A stretch of DNA of 8,420 bases from Lachnospiraceae bacterium. GTDB lineage: Bacteria > Bacillota > Clostridia > Lachnospirales > Lachnospiraceae. The stretch spans positions 1 through 8,420 of the forward strand of contig JAFUUM010000041.1 in the NCBI GenBank assembly GCA_017477805.1. The letters are read 5' to 3'. Of this stretch, positions 5,224-8,420 are shown one piece after another. The position numbers were made by a program, and so were the translations under genes. How positions within the stretch are numbered: the first letter of the stretch is position 1; every line of letters starts with the position of its first letter. Below the pieces are notes generated by a model. That model was not told where the DNA came from, ran no database searches, and worked only from the letters and a program-made list of their open reading frames with translations.

Positions 5224-6111
5224 TTAGTGCGACCGTACATCCTCGTCTCCAAGGAAGAAAAGGGCGACAGTCCCGGGGCCTACGTGGGAGCCGGTAACGG
5301 GCTCGTACATCACCGTGAGGATCTCCTTGGGAGGGTGATTGGCATTTAACAGTTCGATGAGGTAATCCACGTCTTCCTGATTGTCGGCGTGTGCAATACC
5401 AACGACCTGATCGCCGGCGTCCTTCACCAGGCGGTCGTAAGTATCGGCCATGGCCTTGATAGCTTTCTTGCTGCCCCGGACCTTATCGATGTTGATGATC
5501 TGGCCCTTTTCGTTACCCCGAAGGATGGGCTTGATGTTCAGCAGGTTACCGATGATCATGGCGGCATTGGAAAGCCGTCCGGTGCGCTGCAGATGGCGCA
5601 GACTGTCTACGGTGAAGATCTGGTAGACACATTTGCTCATGTAGGAAAGCTTTTCGAAGGCGGTATCGATGTCCACACCTTCTTTTCTCAGCTCGATCGC
5701 TTTTAAGAGGACGATGCCTTCACCCAGAGATGCGGCTTTTGTATCCAAAAACAGGAATTTCCGGTCCGGGAACTCTTCCTCCAGCATATTCTTTGCAATG
5801 AGAGAGGAGTTGTAGGATCCGCTGATACCGGAACTCATACCAATGTACAGAACGTCCAGTCCCTTCTTTGCGTAGGATGCTGCGGTCTCGTAATAATCCT
5901 GAGGGGTTACCTGAGAGGTGTTGTACAGCCGTCCGCTGTTGATCTCCTTGTAATAGGCGGGACCGTCGAAACTGTCGATATCGATGCAGTGAGCGATGGC
6001 GCTTTCGTCATCCTTGGGATAAAAGGAAAAAGGTACCAGTTGGATGTCCTCGGGGGATAACAACCGCATGGGAACATTGCAGGATGTATCGGACATGATT
6101 GCGTAACTCAC
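5224..6111 (-). CDS. DegV-family fatty-acid-binding protein
   Basis: DegV proteins are cytoplasmic two-domain proteins that hold a long-chain fatty acid. In some Firmicutes they act as FakB, presenting the fatty acid to the kinase FakA for phospholipid synthesis; whether this copy does so is unknown. Started at the GTG (6111-6109) it has 295 residues, the usual family length. That start lies 9 nt after a perfect AGGAGG. An ATG at 6180 would add 23 residues with no family match. Family motifs are all present, numbered from the GTG: MSDTSCNVP near the start, NTSQVTP (64-70), SSGISGSY (93-100), DTKAASLG (123-130), LRHLQRTGRLS (171-181), LLNIKPIL (190-197) and GSHVGPG (274-280). It is a single gene, diverging from the glycosyltransferase operon, with its own promoter. 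Its original terminator is the hairpin split by the inserted element. Confidence 0.92.
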   Translation of the reverse strand: MSYAIMSDTSCNVPMRLLSPEDIQLVPFSFYPKDDESAIAHCIDIDSFDGPAYYKEINSGRLYNTSQVTPQDYYETAASYAKKGLDVLYIGMSSGISGSYNSSLIAKNMLEEEFPDRKFLFLDTKAASLGEGIVLLKAIELRKEGVDIDTAFEKLSYMSKCVYQIFTVDSLRHLQRTGRLSNAAMIIGNLLNIKPILRGNEKGQIINIDKVRGSKKAIKAMADTYDRLVKDAGDQVVGIAHADNQEDVDYLIELLNANHPPKEILTVMYEPVTGSHVGPGTVALFFLGDEDVRSH

Positions 6112-6120
6112 GGAAATTGC

Positions 6121-6126
6121 CTCCTG
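6121..6126 (-). promoter_or_regulatory. Ribosome binding site that decides the degV start
   Basis: CCTCCT on the plus strand is AGGAGG on the minus strand, 9 nt before GTG 6111. It lies inside the longer reading frame from 6180, so the longer form would place a perfect site inside the coding region. This favours the GTG start. Confidence 0.8.
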
Positions 6127-6184
6127 ATCGTTCAAAATTCTGATGAGCGGACAATGATAGTGCGCTTGTCCAACCCACATGTTA

Positions 6185-6213
6185 AATATAACACGATAAA
6201 GAGGTGATGTAAA
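6185..6213 (-). promoter_or_regulatory. Promoter of the degV gene
   Basis: On the minus strand TTTACA (6213-6208) is followed after exactly 17 nt by TATATT (6190-6185), with TGT just before the -10 box as an extended element. Transcription would start near 6178, giving a leader of about 65 nt. This start lies at or just downstream of the ATG at 6180, which also argues against that longer start. Confidence 0.6.
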
Positions 6214-6215
6214 CT

Positions 6216-6226
6216 CTAGAATCTAG
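6216..6226. repeat. Small palindrome next to the degV -35 box
   Basis: CTAGA-A-TCTAG is a perfect inverted repeat with a one-base centre, three bases upstream of the degV -35 box. It may be an operator half-site pair; there is no other support. Confidence 0.3.
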
Positions 6227-6243
6227 TATATTATACTTATGAG

Positions 6244-6264
6244 ATGTAGTATTAAAAACTACAT
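6244..6264. repeat. Inverted repeat between the divergent promoters
   Basis: ATGTAGT (6244-6250) and ACTACAT (6258-6264) are exact inverted copies around a 7-nt AT spacer. The right arm overlaps the probable -35 region of the glycosyltransferase promoter. The form suits a dimeric repressor site, but the regulator is not in the window. No T tract follows, so a terminator is unlikely. Confidence 0.4.
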
Positions 6265-6290
6265 ACAACCAAAAGGGAAAGGAGTATAAT
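6262..6290 (+). promoter_or_regulatory. Probable promoter of the glycosyltransferase-glucosidase operon
   Basis: A consensus -10 box TATAAT lies at 6285-6290. Seventeen bases upstream is CATACA (6262-6267), a weak -35 match. Transcription would start near 6297, inside or just before the ribosome site GGAGGG (6297-6302), leaving a very short leader. The strength of the -10 box is the main support. Confidence 0.5.
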
Positions 6291-6309
6291 AAAGACGGAG
6301 GGTTACAAT

Positions 6310-7755
6310 ATGAATATTTGCTTATTAAATGACTCATTTCCGCCGGTGATCGACGGCGTCGCAAACGTGGTGATGAACTACGGAAGGATCCTTTCCGGGG
6401 ATCCGGGTACTCATGTGTTGGTGGGAACACCCGCTTACCCCGGTACAAATTATGACGGATATTCCTATCAGGTGGTGGCTTATCCCAGCTTTGACACCAC
6501 GGAGATCGTCAGCGGATATCTGACGGGAAATCCCCTGGCGGTACGGGAGATCGATAAAATGGCGGCATTCGGACCGGATATCATCCACACCCACTGCCCC
6601 GCATCCTCAACGATCATGGCGAGGATCCTGCAGAACGAGACGGGAGCACCGGTGATCTTTACCTACCATACGAAGTTTGATGTGGATATCACCAGAGCCG
6701 TGGGGGAAGGGTTTTTAAAGAGGGAGACTCTGAAAGCCATGGTGAGCAATATCTCTGCCTGCGATGAAGTGTGGGTGGTCTCGGGAGGCGCCGGAGAAAA
6801 TCTGCGGTCCCTTGGCTATGAAGGGGATTACCGTGTGATGAATAACGGAGTGGATTTTCCCAAGGGAAGGGCCGCCGAAGAACTGGTGAGAGAAGTCACC
6901 AAGGGATATGACCTTCCTGAAGATGTTCCTGTGTTCCTATTTGTTGGCAGGATCATCCGGTATAAGGGACTGCCCCTGATATTGGATGCACTGACCAAGT
7001 TGTCGGAAGAAGGCATCGACTACCGCATGGTCTTTGTGGGCGGCGGTCCCGATGAAGAAATGTTGAAGGAGATGGCCCAAAAAGCAGGGATCGGCGACCG
7101 CGTGATCTTTACGGGACCGGAGAGAGACAGAGAGCGGCTTCGGGCCTGGAATACGAGGGCAGACCTGTTTTTGTTCCCGTCCACCTACGACACCAATGGG
7201 ATCGTTGTCCGGGAGGCGGCAGCCTGCGGCCTGGGAAGTGTTCTCGTAAAAGGCTCCTGCGCGGCGGAAGGCATTACGGATGGCAGAAACGGATTTCTCA
7301 TCGAAGAGACGGCAGAGTCCATGGCAGCGCTCCTGAAGGAGGTTTCCGGTCAGAGAGATAAGATGAAGGATGTCGGGCAGCATGCCATGGATGAGATCTA
7401 TATCTCCTGGGATGACAGCGTAGCGGCAGCCTATGAGCGCTACAGCGAGATCAGGGATCTTGTGGCGGAGGGAAAGATCGTCAGAAGAAAGCCTCACGGC
7501 TCCGACATTCTCCTGAAGTCCGCATCCACACTTGCCATGGAGACCATGCATTTATTTGATATTCCGAGGAACATCTACGGCGGCATGAGAGAAAACCTGG
7601 AAGAAGACTTTGACGAATTCAAGGAAGAACTCAGGGACAATCTTGAGGAGATGAGAGACCGCCTGCCGGACAGCGTGAAGGAATTCAGTGATAACGCCAA
7701 GGCATTTGGGGATAAAACAAAAGAAGAGATCAGAAAGCGGATCGAGCAGTTATAA
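6310..7755 (+). CDS. GT4-family (GT-B fold) glycosyltransferase with a charged C-terminal tail
   Basis: The ATG at 6310 follows GGAGGG by 7 nt. The 481-residue product has the two Rossmann halves of GT-B enzymes: an N-terminal LLNDSFPPVIDGVANVV loop (5-21), HTH at 93-95 and FTYHTKFD (117-124), then in the second half VGRIIRYKG (212-220, R214 and K219 as the likely phosphate binders) and VFVGGGPDEE (241-250). The catalytic E-x7-E motif appears as D294-x7-E302 in YDTNGIVVRE, and a D in the first place is common in glycolipid-type members. It probably moves glucose or another hexose from a nucleotide sugar to a lipid or sugar acceptor; diacylglycerol glucosylation is plausible but unproven. Most relatives end near residue 390. 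Residues 398-481 are an extra, highly charged, probably helical tail. There is no signal peptide or membrane helix. The glucosidase gene starts 33 nt downstream, suggesting one transcript. Confidence 0.85.
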   Translation: MNICLLNDSFPPVIDGVANVVMNYGRILSGDPGTHVLVGTPAYPGTNYDGYSYQVVAYPSFDTTEIVSGYLTGNPLAVREIDKMAAFGPDIIHTHCPASSTIMARILQNETGAPVIFTYHTKFDVDITRAVGEGFLKRETLKAMVSNISACDEVWVVSGGAGENLRSLGYEGDYRVMNNGVDFPKGRAAEELVREVTKGYDLPEDVPVFLFVGRIIRYKGLPLILDALTKLSEEGIDYRMVFVGGGPDEEMLKEMAQKAGIGDRVIFTGPERDRERLRAWNTRADLFLFPSTYDTNGIVVREAAACGLGSVLVKGSCAAEGITDGRNGFLIEETAESMAALLKEVSGQRDKMKDVGQHAMDEIYISWDDSVAAAYERYSEIRDLVAEGKIVRRKPHGSDILLKSASTLAMETMHLFDIPRNIYGGMRENLEEDFDEFKEELRDNLEEMRDRLPDSVKEFSDNAKAFGDKTKEEIRKRIEQL

Positions 7756-7788
7756 CTACGGGTTTGGTATCGAGAGGGGGTAAACGAT

Positions 7789-8420
7789 ATGGAAGAGAGG
7801 GAGAAGGATTGGTATAAGCGGATGAGTTTTTACCAAATCTGGATCCGGAGTTTTGCCGACGGAAACGGAGACGGCATCGGCGATCTGTACGGAGTTTATG
7901 ACAAGCTGGAATACATCAAGAGCATTGGGGTGGACGGCATCTGGTTTTCACCCATCTATCCTTCACCCAATGCGGATTTCGGCTATGACATTTCGGATTA
8001 CAAAAACATCCATCCGGAGTACGGAACGCTGGAGGTGTTTAAAAAGGTGCTGAAAAAGGCCCACAGTCTCGGACTGAAGGTCATTATGGATCTTGTGGTA
8101 AATCACACCTCTGATGAGCATCCCTGGTTCCTTGAGAGCAAAAAGGGGAAGGACAATCCCTACAGTGATTACTATATCTGGCGGGATAAGCCGAACAACT
8201 GGGATTCCCTCTTTGAGGGAGAAGCCTGGGAGTATGTACCCGAGAGAGGCCAGTACTATCTCCATCTTTTTGCCAAAAAGCAGCCGGACCTGAACATGGA
8301 TAATCCAAAGGTCCGGGAGGAAGTGAAATCCATCATGCGGTTCTGGCTGGACATGGGAGTGGACGGATTCCGGGAGGATGTGATAAATTTCATCTCCAAG
8401 CGGGAGGGACTTCCCAACGG
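7789..8420 (+). CDS. GH13 oligo-1,6-glucosidase/alpha-glucosidase-type enzyme, 3' end beyond the window
   Basis: From the ATG at 7789, 8 nt after GAGGGGG, the frame stays open to the right edge, giving 210 codons of a protein usually near 550 residues. The N-terminus has the family's YQIWIRSFADGNGDGIGDL (15-33), whose D24, N26, D28 and D32 form the usual metal loop. Conserved region I is DLVVNHTSDEHPWF (101-114, with D101 and H106). Region II is GVDGFREDVINF, placing the nucleophile at D197, near D199 of the Bacillus cereus oligo-1,6-glucosidase. The acid/base glutamate lies beyond the edge. The motifs place it in the GH13_31/GH13_29-type group that releases glucose from isomaltose, panose, maltose, sucrose or trehalose-phosphate; the exact substrate cannot be told from this part. 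There is no signal peptide, so it acts in the cytoplasm on imported oligosaccharides or on products of the cell. Confidence 0.9.
   Translation, partial: MEEREKDWYKRMSFYQIWIRSFADGNGDGIGDLYGVYDKLEYIKSIGVDGIWFSPIYPSPNADFGYDISDYKNIHPEYGTLEVFKKVLKKAHSLGLKVIMDLVVNHTSDEHPWFLESKKGKDNPYSDYYIWRDKPNNWDSLFEGEAWEYVPERGQYYLHLFAKKQPDLNMDNPKVREEVKSIMRFWLDMGVDGFREDVINFISKREGLPN

Noticed and set aside
6244..6264. The inverted repeat in the divergent region as a terminator
   Set aside because: The stem is only 7 bp and AT-rich, and no T tract follows on either strand.
6182..6448. 88-codon minus-strand frame over the divergent promoters
   Set aside because: It runs through both promoters and the start of the glycosyltransferase gene and has no family features.
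6937..7551. 204-codon minus-strand frame antisense to the glycosyltransferase
   Set aside because: It lies wholly within a well-supported gene in the opposite strand, with no ribosome site or motif; long antisense frames are expected in such codon-biased genes.

Overview
The window looks like a chromosomal segment from a motile anaerobic Clostridia-type Firmicute, most likely Lachnospiraceae. The grounds are strong AGGAGG-type ribosome sites, a DegV-family protein, a GT4 glycosyltransferase next to a GH13 glucosidase, a chromosomal PcfJ-like gene, and a protein assembled from flagellar-motor pieces. The genus cannot be fixed from the sequence alone.

Layout. (1) 2-2942, plus strand: a two-gene operon with the 3' part of a PcfJ-like gene (cut by the left edge) and then a 373-residue soluble protein. 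That protein appears to join a FliM-type N-terminal peptide, the cytoplasmic part of a MotA-type stator subunit without its membrane helices, and a FliG C-terminal-like domain. (2) 2969-5170: an AT-rich 2.2-kb insertion bounded by 19-bp terminal inverted repeats (18/19 identical) and an 8-11 bp target duplication. It has no transposase. It carries a ribbon-helix-helix regulator and an AAA_14/DUF4143-like ATPase, and has intrinsic terminators just inside both ends. (3) 5224-6111, minus strand: a DegV-family lipid-binding protein, better started at a GTG behind a perfect AGGAGG. (4) 6112-6309: a divergent promoter region with small inverted repeats. (5) 6310-8420, plus strand: a GT4 glycosyltransferase with an unusual charged C-terminal tail, then the start of a GH13 oligo-1,6-glucosidase-type enzyme cut by the right edge.

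How it fits together. Removing the insertion and one copy of the duplication rejoins 2952-2968 to 5179-5190 into a clean intrinsic terminator: a 9-bp stem, a mismatch, 2 more pairs, a 5-nt loop, with A and T tracts. It lies between the convergent operons (1) and (3), so the element entered the loop of a shared bidirectional terminator. The element's own end terminators would restore transcriptional insulation on both sides. Its architecture (transposon ends around passenger genes, no transposase) matches what is known as a mobile insertion cassette. Its ends and target resemble, from memory, the IS231 group of the IS4 family.

The two observations most worth following are the flagellar-motor chimera, which keeps several torque-interface residues of both stator and rotor while losing the membrane channel, and the transposase-less cassette carrying an RHH-ATPase pair in a terminator loop. 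Whether either is already described could not be checked here.
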